A stretch of DNA of 64,000 bases from Fervidobacterium sp. UBA5837 (lineage in GTDB: Bacteria > Thermotogota > Thermotogae > Thermotogales > Fervidobacteriaceae): the NCBI GenBank assembly GCA_002432805.1, contig DJGV01000010.1, forward strand, positions 277,034 to 341,033. The letters run 5' to 3'. The position numbers and the translations under genes are program-made. Shown piece by piece: positions 41,662-50,157 of this stretch. The notes below the pieces were generated by a model. That model was not told where the DNA came from and ran no database searches. It was given only the letters and a program-made list of their open reading frames with translations. Each line of letters opens with the position of its first letter. Positions within the stretch are counted from its first letter, which is position 1.

Positions 41662-43437
41662 ATGGATGAGAAAGAACAGAAAAAGATAAATAAGTTGGGA
41701 AAAGATAAAGAAATAGAGCTAAGCAAAATACTGACATGGCATGGCGTCAGTTTGGTTATCCTCACAGTCGTATCTCTTGTTCTACTTTACGCCGTTATAG
41801 GTAACATCATAGAAAGGTACTATCAAGACACATCAAAATTAACATTTGAAACTATAACAAACTCACTCGTTTACGTATTCGACGATTTCGTAGAACATGA
41901 AAACATGCAGATCAAACAGCAGCTTGATGATGCAACAATCGAAATTGTCACAGACCCTGCAAATACGGAGAAATATCTGCAAGAATTCTTAAATCAAATT
42001 GATAGAAAAGAAACCACACCATCCATAGAACTCATAGACAGTTCTGCAATACCACAGGAAATAGCAACAAAACTCACTGGCAAATACGATTACGTCATAC
42101 AAGAACGCATGAAAACCGGTGGCGTCTTGACGAAGGTCTTCTTCAAAGCAGATGACAAACACTACCTTATCCAATACGAGAAAAATTTAATAGACAACGA
42201 TGAATTTGTGATTAGCATCAACAAATTCACAACTATTGCAGGAATAAAAAAATTCGTAATATACAACACAGAAATGGAGAGAGTCTATTTCTACGGCAAA
42301 AGTTTTGAAGATGCCGCTGATGAAACGTACAATGCAAAGATCACAGACGTTCTAAATTCAGTCATGAAATCAAACGAGTCCTATACTAGTCGGAACATCT
42401 CTACATTCACATTTGCAAATACATTGCGACTGAACATTGAAGACATATTGATGGAACCACTGCTGCTCTATGCAGAATTCGACATGACAACCTTCCTCAC
42501 ACCCATTATCGGTGGCCTTGTTGCAGCAATCATTGCCACGCTAATCATATTGTCAATTGCGACAACTCTTGCAAGAACATCAGCGACAAAAATAGCAGCG
42601 CCATTCATTCAACTCATCGAATCGATGAAAGACTTTTCAAATACCAAAGTATTCGATGAATCGAAATTGCCTACTTGTAAGGTAAAGGAAACGAATGAAT
42701 TGATCAAACAATACGCCAATCTTGCCGAGGAAATCACGGCAACGATGCAAGAATTGAGGGCTACGAATGAAGAACTTGAAAGTGCGTACCAAGATCTGGA
42801 GATGGTATCCAAAGAGATAGAGAATTCATACATAGACTTTGCACAACAACTTGCAGTCATAGCAGAATCTTACGACGAAGTCACAGGCGACCACATAGGT
42901 CGAGTGAGCGAGCTTTCCACATTCCTTGCAAGTGAATTGGGACTACCTAGCAACGTCATTGAGAACATACGAGTATTCTCACCACTCCACGATATAGGGA
43001 AGATATTGGTACCAAAAGACATACTCACAAAACCAGGTAGACTGACAGACAAAGAATTCGAAGAAATGAAACATCACACACTGTACGGTGCAAAAATCAT
43101 AGGTGACAAAGAATACTTCAAACTCGCAAAGAACATCGCGCTCTATCACCACGAAAAAGCAGATGGTAGTGGTTATCCATTCGGTCTCAAAAACGAAGAA
43201 ATTCCAGTAGAAGCAAAGATTGTAGCGCTCGTAGACGTATACGACGCACTGAGATCAGAACGCCCTTACAAAAAGGCATTCACCCACGAGCAGACCATGA
43301 AAATAATCTTAGAAGGTGATGGAAGAACAGACCCAAAGCACTTCGACCCTCAATTACTCAAGATATTCAAAGAAAAGAGTGATGAGATAAACAAACTTTG
43401 GGAGGCAATAAATGCAAGAGCAGATAAGCAGGAATAA
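41662..43437 (+). CDS. Membrane HD-GYP domain phosphodiesterase-type protein
   Basis: ATG 41662 (AGGAG nine bases upstream) is preferred to the longer open frame, which runs back into the tRNA terminator. The 591-residue protein has membrane helices at about 27-47 and 283-304 enclosing an external sensor domain, then a helical linker with coiled-coil character (ATMQELRATNEELESAYQDLEMV). A C-terminal HD-GYP domain follows, with HDIGK near 441 and HHEKADGSGYP near 493. HD-GYP proteins typically hydrolyse cyclic di-GMP, so this is likely a signal-responsive phosphodiesterase. The signal is unknown. Confidence 0.9.
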   Translation: MDEKEQKKINKLGKDKEIELSKILTWHGVSLVILTVVSLVLLYAVIGNIIERYYQDTSKLTFETITNSLVYVFDDFVEHENMQIKQQLDDATIEIVTDPANTEKYLQEFLNQIDRKETTPSIELIDSSAIPQEIATKLTGKYDYVIQERMKTGGVLTKVFFKADDKHYLIQYEKNLIDNDEFVISINKFTTIAGIKKFVIYNTEMERVYFYGKSFEDAADETYNAKITDVLNSVMKSNESYTSRNISTFTFANTLRLNIEDILMEPLLLYAEFDMTTFLTPIIGGLVAAIIATLIILSIATTLARTSATKIAAPFIQLIESMKDFSNTKVFDESKLPTCKVKETNELIKQYANLAEEITATMQELRATNEELESAYQDLEMVSKEIENSYIDFAQQLAVIAESYDEVTGDHIGRVSELSTFLASELGLPSNVIENIRVFSPLHDIGKILVPKDILTKPGRLTDKEFEEMKHHTLYGAKIIGDKEYFKLAKNIALYHHEKADGSGYPFGLKNEEIPVEAKIVALVDVYDALRSERPYKKAFTHEQTMKIILEGDGRTDPKHFDPQLLKIFKEKSDEINKLWEAINARADKQE

Positions 43438-43496
43438 CAAAGAATATATGAGAAATATGAGAATATAAAAAACAGACTAAGAAAAGTAAAACAAAT

Positions 43497-43535
43497 AAGA
43501 AGGCCAGAGAAAATCATCATCTCCGGCCTTCTTTT
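43497..43535 (+). terminator. Bidirectional terminator between HD-GYP and nhaC genes
   Basis: AAGAAGGCCAGAGA (to 43510) pairs with TCTCCGGCCTTCTT (from 43520) with one mismatch, flanked by A-rich and T-rich sequence. It serves both convergent genes. Confidence 0.82.
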
Positions 43536-43565
43536 CAGCTATCTTTCAGCCATTTTTGTTATAAT

Positions 43566-45212
43566 TCACTTTTGTTTGCCCGCATCAAGATTCACACTAT
43601 CCACGTCTGATTTCATAACCCTAATCACAATTTCGTAAGCGACGAAGAAAGTAATAATCGCAACGAGCGTGCCGATATATGGGTTATCGAATATTCCAGC
43701 AAATAGATAGCCGACTGCGGAAACCAACATAGCAAATATTGCATAAGGAATCTGAGTCTCAACGTGTTCGAGGTGTGGACAATTCGCACCAGTTGAAGAG
43801 AGAATAGTCGTATCGGAAATAGGCGAACAATGGTCTCCAAAAATTGCACCACCAATTGCTGCACCAACTGCTACAAGGGCAGTGTTCATCAAATCTGCAC
43901 CATTCTTTTCAGCCAATGCAATTGCTATAGGCATCGCAAGTGGAATCATGATGGAAAACGTGCCCCAGCTCGTACCAGTTGCGAAAGAAATTAATGCTGC
44001 AATGAGGAACACAACAATTGGCAACAACCAAATCGGGAAATTTCCAGCAGCAACAACCTCAGAGAGGTATCTACCCAAGCCGAGTCCACCTTCTTCAGGC
44101 CCCATTCTGATTATTCCACCAATCGTCCAAGCAAGCGTCAATATTATCAAAGCAGGTACCATCGACTTAATACCATCCGTGATTGCCTTCCCGACTTGCA
44201 CTATACTCAATAGCTTTCTGAACATGTAATACAAAGATGTGAAAACAACCGTAAAGATCGACGAATAGAATAGCGCCTTAGAAGCATCCGTGTTGTTGAA
44301 CGCGTCACCTAAAGTCATAGAATTCATAGCTTCACTCAACGTCTTTATATTCTCCCCATCGATTGCACCAAGGTATGTCGTCATTGGAAAGAAGACAACT
44401 GCCAAAATAACCAACACAACAAGTGGAAGAATCATATCCTTAGCCTGTGCCTTACCACCTGTAACGTCCATGTTCTCGAGCTTTCCAGTTGGCTGACCAT
44501 ACTTCTCTTCGTTGTACAGCCCAACCCCCTTAATTGCCCTTGCCTCACTTACAAGCATTGGACCGAAATCCTTCCTCACACTCGTTTGCACAACCATCAA
44601 AAGTGCAATGATTGCATACAAGTTTATAGGAATGAGCATGATGAAGAAGATAAACTCATTCACCCCAAGCTTGTCAAAACCCTCGGATGCCTTTGTGATA
44701 CTCATGATCGTGACGACCCAACTTGAGATAGGAGCTATCGAGCTATCCGTTGCTGCAGTTGAATCGAGTACGTAAGCAAGTTTTGCCCTCGATATCTTCT
44801 TTTCATCCGTCACAGGTCTCATAACCGTACCAACAGTCAGGGAGTTGAAATAATCATCGATGAATATCACAAGACCGAAGAACCACGTAACAAGTAGCGT
44901 ACCTACTCTTGTTTTCACCTTTGAAGCCATCCACTTTCCAAACGCATTTGCTGCCCCCGTTGCCTGCGTAAGCCCAACCAATGCACCAAGCATCGCACAA
45001 AACAGCACAATCCTGATGTTCCATCCATCGTTCAGAACGTTGGCAAGTCCGTCCGTTACCCCTATCAATGCTGTGATAGGATTCCAACTACTCACGATAA
45101 GGTAACCCACGAAAATACCCGTGAAAAGCGAAAAAATCACTTCTTTCGTAACGAGTGCCAAGGTTATCGTCAAAATAGGTGGCAACAAGCCGAGCCAGCC
45201 GTAATGCTCCAT
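43566..45212 (-). CDS. NhaC-family Na+/H+ antiporter
   Basis: The 548-residue protein has 12 or so membrane helices. NhaC-family marks include FFGLVIFIDDYFNSLTVGTVMRPVTD, LDSTAATDSSIAPISSWVV and FATGTSWGTFSIMIPLAM, with GDHCSPISDTTILSSTGANC in the second half. The family exchanges sodium or organic ions for protons, or amino acids; the substrate is not certain. It is monocistronic, with GAGGAGGGG before the start. Confidence 0.88.
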   Translation of the reverse strand: MEHYGWLGLLPPILTITLALVTKEVIFSLFTGIFVGYLIVSSWNPITALIGVTDGLANVLNDGWNIRIVLFCAMLGALVGLTQATGAANAFGKWMASKVKTRVGTLLVTWFFGLVIFIDDYFNSLTVGTVMRPVTDEKKISRAKLAYVLDSTAATDSSIAPISSWVVTIMSITKASEGFDKLGVNEFIFFIMLIPINLYAIIALLMVVQTSVRKDFGPMLVSEARAIKGVGLYNEEKYGQPTGKLENMDVTGGKAQAKDMILPLVVLVILAVVFFPMTTYLGAIDGENIKTLSEAMNSMTLGDAFNNTDASKALFYSSIFTVVFTSLYYMFRKLLSIVQVGKAITDGIKSMVPALIILTLAWTIGGIIRMGPEEGGLGLGRYLSEVVAAGNFPIWLLPIVVFLIAALISFATGTSWGTFSIMIPLAMPIAIALAEKNGADLMNTALVAVGAAIGGAIFGDHCSPISDTTILSSTGANCPHLEHVETQIPYAIFAMLVSAVGYLFAGIFDNPYIGTLVAIITFFVAYEIVIRVMKSDVDSVNLDAGKQK

Positions 45213-45264
45213 CCCAACCCCTCCTCAAAAAATGATGAGAAACCGTGATAAATTTAACACGATA

Positions 45265-45295
45265 ATTATACAACAAGATATGCGATTTCTGTCAA
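45265..45295 (-). promoter_or_regulatory. Promoter of the NhaC-family gene
   Basis: On the minus strand TTGACA (45295-45290), 19 bases, TATAAT (45270-45265). Both boxes are consensus but spacing is two bases longer than ideal. Confidence 0.6.
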
Positions 45296-45390
45296 TAATT
45301 TATTTTGAATTTAACAATTTTTATATTGCCTAACGATGTAGTATGCTTTTGTATACGTACGTGTAGATATACTAATAGGGGTGGTTGCAC

Positions 45391-45831
45391 ATGACAGCAG
45401 ATTTGAACAGACTTGTGCCGCAGCTAAGAAACAAGGCAACTCAATTCATTGAAATGTGCAGGAATTCAGGCATATCGGTTATCATCTACAATACATTCAG
45501 GACTAAAGAAGAGCAAGCAGCACTCTATTTGCAAGGCAGAACAGCACTTAACACAGTCAACGGTGCACGCAAGCAAGCAGGTCTATTGCCAATTAAAGAG
45601 AAAGAGAACGTCATAGTAACACAACTCAAAGACTCTCCTCATTGCTACGGTCTTGCTTTCGACTTCGTCCCACTCGTGAGCGGAAAGCCCTCATGGAACA
45701 ACGATAGACTCTGGCAAAGATGTGGTGATATTGTGAGAAAACTCGAATTGGAATGGGGTGGTGATTGGAAAGACTTCCCAGACAAACCACACGTACAGAT
45801 AAAGAATTGGAAAAAATACAAAGAAGTATGA
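45391..45831 (+). CDS. M15-family peptidase, endolysin-like
   Basis: ATG 45391 follows GGGGTGGTTGCAC; 146 residues. The zinc motif HCYGLAFDF (SxHxxGxAxD) and the downstream PHVQI with a preceding acidic segment (DFPDKP) mark the M15 D-Ala-D-Ala or L-Ala-D-Glu peptidase group, close to phage endolysins of the T5 type. It should cut peptidoglycan stem peptides. No signal peptide is seen, so it would need a holin, lysis or another route out of the cell; no other phage genes surround it. Confidence 0.82.
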   Translation: MTADLNRLVPQLRNKATQFIEMCRNSGISVIIYNTFRTKEEQAALYLQGRTALNTVNGARKQAGLLPIKEKENVIVTQLKDSPHCYGLAFDFVPLVSGKPSWNNDRLWQRCGDIVRKLELEWGGDWKDFPDKPHVQIKNWKKYKEV

Positions 45832-45837
45832 TATAAT
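45829..45837 (+). promoter_or_regulatory. Extended -10 promoter of the ferritin-like gene
   Basis: TGATATAAT straddles the stop of the peptidase gene and lies about 100 bases before ATG 45939. A weak TTGGAA lies 19 bases upstream. Confidence 0.5.
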
Positions 45838-45938
45838 AAATAATAGATGCACATACAAACAAAAAACGAACTAATTAGAAATCGACAAACGGGGCAAAAA
45901 GCACAAAGACACAGAGAATGCAAAGAGGAGGGATTTAC

Positions 45939-46418
45939 ATGACAGGCAAAGACTTACTTGCAGTTGCAGTAAAGATCGAGGGAACGGGATATTCTTACTA
46001 TTCAAAACTAGCCGCAAAGGCATCTGGCGCATTGAAGATCCTATTTGAAGAACTTGCAAACCAAGAAAGAGACCACGAAAAGCGATTCCAAGAGATCATG
46101 CAAAAATACGAATCGGAGCCAACGTTGGCAACATGGCAAAATGAAGAAGTCAGTGGTTATGCGGAAACATATGCAAAGGCATTCATATTCCCGGAACTGA
46201 ATAAAGAAGAAGTGCCAGAAACCATGGTTGCTGCACTGAGAAAAGCCATAGAAGTGGAGAAAGACTCCATCATATACTACAACGAGATAAAATCGATAGT
46301 ACCAGAATCAAAGGCAGTGGAAGAAATCATAAAAGAAGAGAAAGAACACCTCAGAAAACTCTCAGAAAAGCTCCTCGGCGAAGACACATCAGTATTTAGC
46401 GAAGGCAGCATGATTTAA
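45939..46418 (+). CDS. Ferritin-like (rubrerythrin-type) di-iron protein
   Basis: ATG 45939 has GGAGGG upstream (159 residues). A four-helix pattern carries paired metal motifs: the N-terminal Glu (KIEGTGYSYY), LANQERDHEKRF (ExxH), a Glu in KAIEVEKDSIIYYNEI, and EEKEHLRKL (ExxH). No rubredoxin domain is fused. Such proteins detoxify peroxide or store iron, plausible in an anaerobe exposed to oxygen. A strong terminator follows. Confidence 0.85.
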   Translation: MTGKDLLAVAVKIEGTGYSYYSKLAAKASGALKILFEELANQERDHEKRFQEIMQKYESEPTLATWQNEEVSGYAETYAKAFIFPELNKEEVPETMVAALRKAIEVEKDSIIYYNEIKSIVPESKAVEEIIKEEKEHLRKLSEKLLGEDTSVFSEGSMI

Positions 46419-46470
46419 CCAATTTAAGGATTGATTTAAAAATTGATTGAGATCGTTATATTTTAAAACA

Positions 46471-46516
46471 AAACCAGGCGATACGGATTGTTCAGCTCCA
46501 TCGCCTGGTTTTTTTA
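46471..46516 (+). terminator. Strong terminator after the ferritin-like gene
   Basis: AAACCAGGCGAT (46471-46482) pairs with ATCGCCTGGTTT (46500-46511), followed by more T. It may also serve the convergent small ORF. Confidence 0.9.
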
Positions 46517-46535
46517 TTTCTATTCAATTTTCTAT

Positions 46536-46820
46536 TCAATCCAATTCAACCACTTCACCAACAACGTACGGAGTTGCCTTCTGCTCTTCGTAAGGTCTCT
46601 TATCCACAGCCAGCACAGTCTTTATCGTTTTACCATGCCTTGCTTCATCATCGACTTTCAAGAACATGTAACTGAGTAAACATAAATAGTACTCTCTTCG
46701 TATCTCCCGGTTCCCAAAAAACGTGAGTATCTTCCTCATAACCATTTTCTCTTGGACATGCAGATCACATGCCCTTGGGGCGATGTCTGTCATGCAATCT
46801 ATGTAGGAAAAGTATACCAC
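46536..46820 (-). CDS. Small protein of unknown function
   Basis: I do not recognise this 94-residue ORF. It starts at GTG 46820 without a clear ribosome site; a later ATG at 46739 (MRKILTFFGNREIRREYYL), ten bases behind GAG, is perhaps the true start and would give 67 residues. It is mixed charged and hydrophobic, with LCLLSYMFLKVDDEARHGK in the middle. It ends 25 bases from a bidirectional terminator, which favours a real gene. It lies downstream of, and on the same strand as, the Trp transporter operon, 121 bases away. Confidence 0.45.
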   Translation of the reverse strand: MVYFSYIDCMTDIAPRACDLHVQEKMVMRKILTFFGNREIRREYYLCLLSYMFLKVDDEARHGKTIKTVLAVDKRPYEEQKATPYVVGEVVELD

Positions 46821-46941
46821 ATTATCTTCAAATTCTGTTCAATAATTTTCTAATGTAGCAACACATAATATCGATAAAGACACGTTTAAACACCAAAATC
46901 TACTTTTTCTTTCTTTTCAAAATTCCACACTTCAACTTTCT

Positions 46942-47691
46942 TCACTCCACATTCATCAGTACTGTTGACCTTATAATCTCCTTGAGTTGCCTTGCATCTA
47001 TAGATTCCTTCGACTTGTCTATCTTCGTATATATCGTTCCATCGCCCATAACGAGCACACTCGTACCATACTGTTCTGGTATATTCATATCGTGCGTTAT
47101 CATGATTATCGTAGTTCCAAACTCCTTGTTGATCTTGTCAGTTAATTCCATAATCTTCTCCGTGCTCTTAGGATCGAGCGCTGCCGTATGCTCGTCCAGC
47201 AACAATAGCTTTGGATTTGACGAAACGGCCATCACCATCGCAAGTGCCTGCTTCTGCCCGCCCGATAACTTTGCCGCCTTCCTCTTCAGATCCTTCTCAA
47301 GGCCCATATCTGTGAATGCAAGCAAATCTAAGCTGCGTGCGTATATCTTGCCAAATCCAAAGCCTCTGACGCCCTTCTTGCGTGCCAATATCAAATTCTC
47401 CTCAACCGTCAGATTCGGAAATATCCCCTGATTCGGGTCTTGCGAAACGATACTTGCGATCGAAAAGAATCGCTCGGACTTAACCACCTTGCCATATACC
47501 TTACAGCTGCCCGAAAAGGGACGCACCTCACCAGTGATTACCTTGAGCAGCGTCGATTTGCCTGCACCATTTGGTCCTACAACGATGAGAAACTCCCCAT
47601 CTTCAACATTCAAAGACAGATCCTTCAGTGCAATCCGCTCATCCGCCGTTCCCTTGTTGTAAATCACCGTTACATTGTTTAACTCTATCAT
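46942..47691 (-). CDS. ABC transporter ATPase (TrpZ-like)
   Basis: The 249-residue ATPase has Walker A GPNGAGKST, Q-loop VSQDPNQG, signature LSGGQKQALAM, Walker B LLLLDEH and the switch His in ITHDMNIPE. It is the last gene of a three-gene importer operon, with its ATG overlapping the permease stop (ATGA). The family context (PF04392-type binding protein and a short BPD_transp_2 permease) matches the TrpXYZ-type tryptophan uptake systems of Firmicutes. Confidence 0.9.
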   Translation of the reverse strand: MIELNNVTVIYNKGTADERIALKDLSLNVEDGEFLIVVGPNGAGKSTLLKVITGEVRPFSGSCKVYGKVVKSERFFSIASIVSQDPNQGIFPNLTVEENLILARKKGVRGFGFGKIYARSLDLLAFTDMGLEKDLKRKAAKLSGGQKQALAMVMAVSSNPKLLLLDEHTAALDPKSTEKIMELTDKINKEFGTTIIMITHDMNIPEQYGTSVLVMGDGTIYTKIDKSKESIDARQLKEIIRSTVLMNVE

Positions 47692-48647
47692 ATAATCACC
47701 TCACTCTTTCTAAACCTTCTAATCGCAATCACACTCACAACAAAGAGTGCCGTTACAAGCTTCATATCGCTCGGTTTGAAACCTATCTTATAACCGTACC
47801 GCATCGCCAAACTGAGCAAGAACTGATACAGCAACGCACCGACGACCGGAAACAACACACCATACAACGGTTCATATTGACTGAATAGGATCTCGCCCAA
47901 AATCACAGACGCAAGACATATCACCACAGTACCAACACCCATATTCACATCAGCAAACCCACTGTACATAGAAAAGAGCGCACCAGAAAGTGCTGTGAAT
48001 GCATTACCTATAATCAAACCCACATACGCATAAAGGTCTGGATTCACGCCCAAATTCCGCACCGCCGCCCTATTTCGTCCATATCCTCTAAACATCATCC
48101 CAAATTCCGTCCTTAAAAAAAACCACATCAACACAACTGCGATTGCAACGATACCTGCAATCAATAACAAATCATGTCCATTCGCCAAATTATCGAATGG
48201 TACCTTCACCGCCTTTACACCAGCACCTTGATATGAAGAAGTAGTCTTACCAAGCAAATCATCGAGTGATGTTCCACCCATCATACTCTCGTATCCAGTG
48301 ATACTCCCCGTATCGAACCTTGGCACTGGCAGATTTGGAGCACCCATGATACGGATGTTGATAGAATATAGCCCTGTCATCACCATGATCGAGCCAAGCA
48401 GAGAATTTATCCGGAATCGTGTTGTAATAAATGCAACGACACAACCTGCGATCGCACCTGAGAGAATCGCCATCAACGTAGAAAAGACCCAACCATGCCC
48501 AGCATAGAGGAGAGAGACGGCAACCGCCCCTCCCAACACATAAGAACCATCCGGTGTCAAATCTGGCAAATCCACCACACGAAACGAAATATACACACCA
48601 ATAGCAGCTAAAGAGAGCAACAAACCCTGCTCCAAAATTGCTATCAT
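47688..48647 (-). CDS. ABC transporter permease (TrpY-like)
   Basis: The 319-residue protein has eight to ten hydrophobic segments of the branched-chain amino acid/ribose (BPD_transp_2) type, with DLPDLTPDGSYVLGGAVAV near the start. It is the membrane channel between the binding protein and ATPase genes and overlaps both by ATGA, so the three products are made together. The region SMMGGTSLDDLL near the middle is a polar periplasmic loop. Confidence 0.9.
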   Translation of the reverse strand: MIAILEQGLLLSLAAIGVYISFRVVDLPDLTPDGSYVLGGAVAVSLLYAGHGWVFSTLMAILSGAIAGCVVAFITTRFRINSLLGSIMVMTGLYSINIRIMGAPNLPVPRFDTGSITGYESMMGGTSLDDLLGKTTSSYQGAGVKAVKVPFDNLANGHDLLLIAGIVAIAVVLMWFFLRTEFGMMFRGYGRNRAAVRNLGVNPDLYAYVGLIIGNAFTALSGALFSMYSGFADVNMGVGTVVICLASVILGEILFSQYEPLYGVLFPVVGALLYQFLLSLAMRYGYKIGFKPSDMKLVTALFVVSVIAIRRFRKSEVII

Positions 48648-49630
48648 TTCACAACCTCCTTACCATTCTGCACCAAGATATCCGCACGACTCACTAAATC
48701 TGCAGGTACCTTCACACCCAAACTCTTTGCCACATCCAAATTTATATACAACATCAACGAATCAGGACTGATGAGCCGAGACTCCAAATCCTGAGGCCTT
48801 GCCCCCTTCAACAGTTGTACCAACATCTTCCCCGTCTCGATGCCAACTTGATAATAATTGAACCCAAAACCCAGCACTGCACCGTTCCTTGCAATGTCTA
48901 TATCCGCCGCCACAATAGGTCTTTTCAACCTCAACGCTGCCTTACCAATCGCCTCCATCGAAGAAGCTGCCGTGTTATCCGTACCGATGTACAACACATC
49001 CACATCCGGGCCTATACTATTCAACGCAGCAATCATCTCACTCGGTGTTGTGCCGGGAATATCTACAACAGTCAAATTCAACCCACTCGCTGCTTCCTTT
49101 GCCACATTCGTAATCGTCACAGAATTAGGCTCGCCAGGATTGTAGATAACACCTATCTTCTTCGCCTGTGGAAAGACCAATTTTATAAGCTTCAAATGCG
49201 TTTCAACGGGAGGCATATCCGAAATCCCTACCACGTTCGATGTGTTCTTCCCAAGTTTCTTAATGAGCCCTGCGCCCACTGGATCAGTCACAGAAGAGAA
49301 CACAACCGGTCTATCCGTGATAACCTGCGCACATGCCTGAGCAGAGAGCGTAGCGATTGCAACTGCATAATCCACCTTATCACTTGCAAACTTCCTCGCT
49401 ATAGCAACTGCATTCTGCATGTTACCTTGCGCATTCTGCCTATCGATGATCACATCTCTCCCTATCTTGTATCCCCCATCCTCAAGCGCCTTGATGATAC
49501 CATCGTAGATAGAATTGAGCGCAGGATGGTCCACAATCTGCGTTATCCCAATCCTGACAGCTCCAAACCCACTAATACCAACACCCAACATACACAACAC
49601 AACGACAACAACAACCAACCTCTTACGCAT
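48644..49630 (-). CDS. ABC substrate-binding protein (TrpX-like)
   Basis: ATG 49630 lies seven bases behind GGAGG; a GTG two codons earlier is within that spacing. The 328-residue protein has a signal peptide (KRLVVVVVVLCMLGVGISGFG) and the ABC_sub_bind two-lobe pattern (GITQIVDHPALNSIYDGI, VFSSVTDPVGAGL, KKIGVIYNPGEPNS, VLYIGTDNTAASS, PIVAADIDIARNGAVLGFGFNYYQVG). Its leader contains a Trp attenuator, so tryptophan is the most likely ligand. Confidence 0.88.
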   Translation of the reverse strand: MRKRLVVVVVVLCMLGVGISGFGAVRIGITQIVDHPALNSIYDGIIKALEDGGYKIGRDVIIDRQNAQGNMQNAVAIARKFASDKVDYAVAIATLSAQACAQVITDRPVVFSSVTDPVGAGLIKKLGKNTSNVVGISDMPPVETHLKLIKLVFPQAKKIGVIYNPGEPNSVTITNVAKEAASGLNLTVVDIPGTTPSEMIAALNSIGPDVDVLYIGTDNTAASSMEAIGKAALRLKRPIVAADIDIARNGAVLGFGFNYYQVGIETGKMLVQLLKGARPQDLESRLISPDSLMLYINLDVAKSLGVKVPADLVSRADILVQNGKEVVK

Positions 49631-49672
49631 ACCCACACCTCCAAATGATAGAATTTGCCTGAAAAATTGTAT

Positions 49673-49706
49673 AAAAAAAGGGCATCCAAAAAATGGATGC
49701 CCTTTT
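49673..49706 (-). terminator. Leader terminator of the trpXYZ-like operon (attenuator)
   Basis: On the minus strand AAAAGGGCATCCA (49706-49694), loop TTTTT, TGGATGCCCTTTT (49688-49676), with the T run continuing to 49673. A complete intrinsic terminator lies between the promoter and the first structural gene, 43 bases before ATG 49630. Its left arm can alternatively pair with upstream leader sequence. Confidence 0.93.
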
Positions 49707-49786
49707 CCTCTTAGTTCCCCTATTTAGCTTTCATCTATCAACCAAGCGGCTACAGGGGAACTTCTGAAAAGGACATCCCCTGTGCC
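49695..49786 (-). promoter_or_regulatory. Trp attenuator: competing pairings
   Basis: Two exclusive folds are visible. First, GGCACAGGGGA (49786-49776), which begins inside the second Trp codon, pairs with TCCCCTGTAGCC (49759-49748) with one bulged A. Second, the antiterminator: GGATGTCCTTTTC (49778-49766) and AGTTCCCCT (49762-49754) pair with AGGGGAACT (49721-49713) and GAAAAGGGCATCC (49707-49695). That gives 22 pairs including one G-U, with a small internal loop. The last segment is the left arm of the terminator. A ribosome stalled at the Trp codons would block the first fold and favour antitermination. Confidence 0.88.
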
Positions 49787-49859
49787 ACCAACCATATTCA
49801 CATGCAACCAAAACTGACAACTTTTGCGCATAAACACTTAACTTTTCCTTACTGCCCAT
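49731..49859 (-). CDS. Trp leader peptide (42 residues)
   Basis: ATG 49859 has GGAGG seven bases upstream. The peptide begins MGSKEKLSVYAQKLS and contains adjacent Trp codons (TGG TGG, codons 24-25, 49790-49785) in the context CEYGWWHRGCP, ending at TGA 49731. Length, tandem Trp codons, ribosome site, promoter and the following alternative hairpins together identify a regulatory leader peptide. The ribosome releasing at its stop would cover the region just before AGGGGAACT and disfavour the antiterminator. Confidence 0.9.
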   Translation of the reverse strand: MGSKEKLSVYAQKLSVLVACEYGWWHRGCPFQKFPCSRLVDR

Positions 49860-49917
49860 CGTCACGCCTCCAACAACACACCGAAAAACAACCATACACA
49901 CTTTCAAACTTTTTCGT

Positions 49918-49946
49918 ATTGTACCAAATACCAACAAAATTGTCAA
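49918..49946 (-). promoter_or_regulatory. Promoter of the trp leader/transporter operon
   Basis: On the minus strand TTGACA (49946-49941), 17 bases, TACAAT (49923-49918). Transcription would start near 49911, about 50 bases before the leader peptide ATG. Confidence 0.88.
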
Positions 49947-50157
49947 GAAAAATCTCACACAAATCGAACGATATCTCAAAAATATTCATGTTACGAACTA
50001 ATTGAAATACATTACTCACATCACTTTACTGTTAATTAAAGTTATTAAAAGATAGAAAATATACAAATTAGGCAATTGATTTTTCCATTTACATCTAAAC
50101 GAGGCATGAATAAACATTATTAACTTTAATGATAACTATGTGTTATTTAAAATGCTT

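Noticed and set aside
48815..49648. 277-residue plus-strand ORF opposite the TrpX-like gene
   Set aside because: His/Arg/Thr-rich composition typical of an antisense frame; the minus strand encodes a clear binding protein.
50032..50136. Imperfect inverted repeat ATTAAAGTTATTAA / TTATTAACTTTAAT downstream of the GH31 operon
   Set aside because: The 68-base separation and extreme AT content make it likely by chance, and it lacks the GC stem of a terminator.
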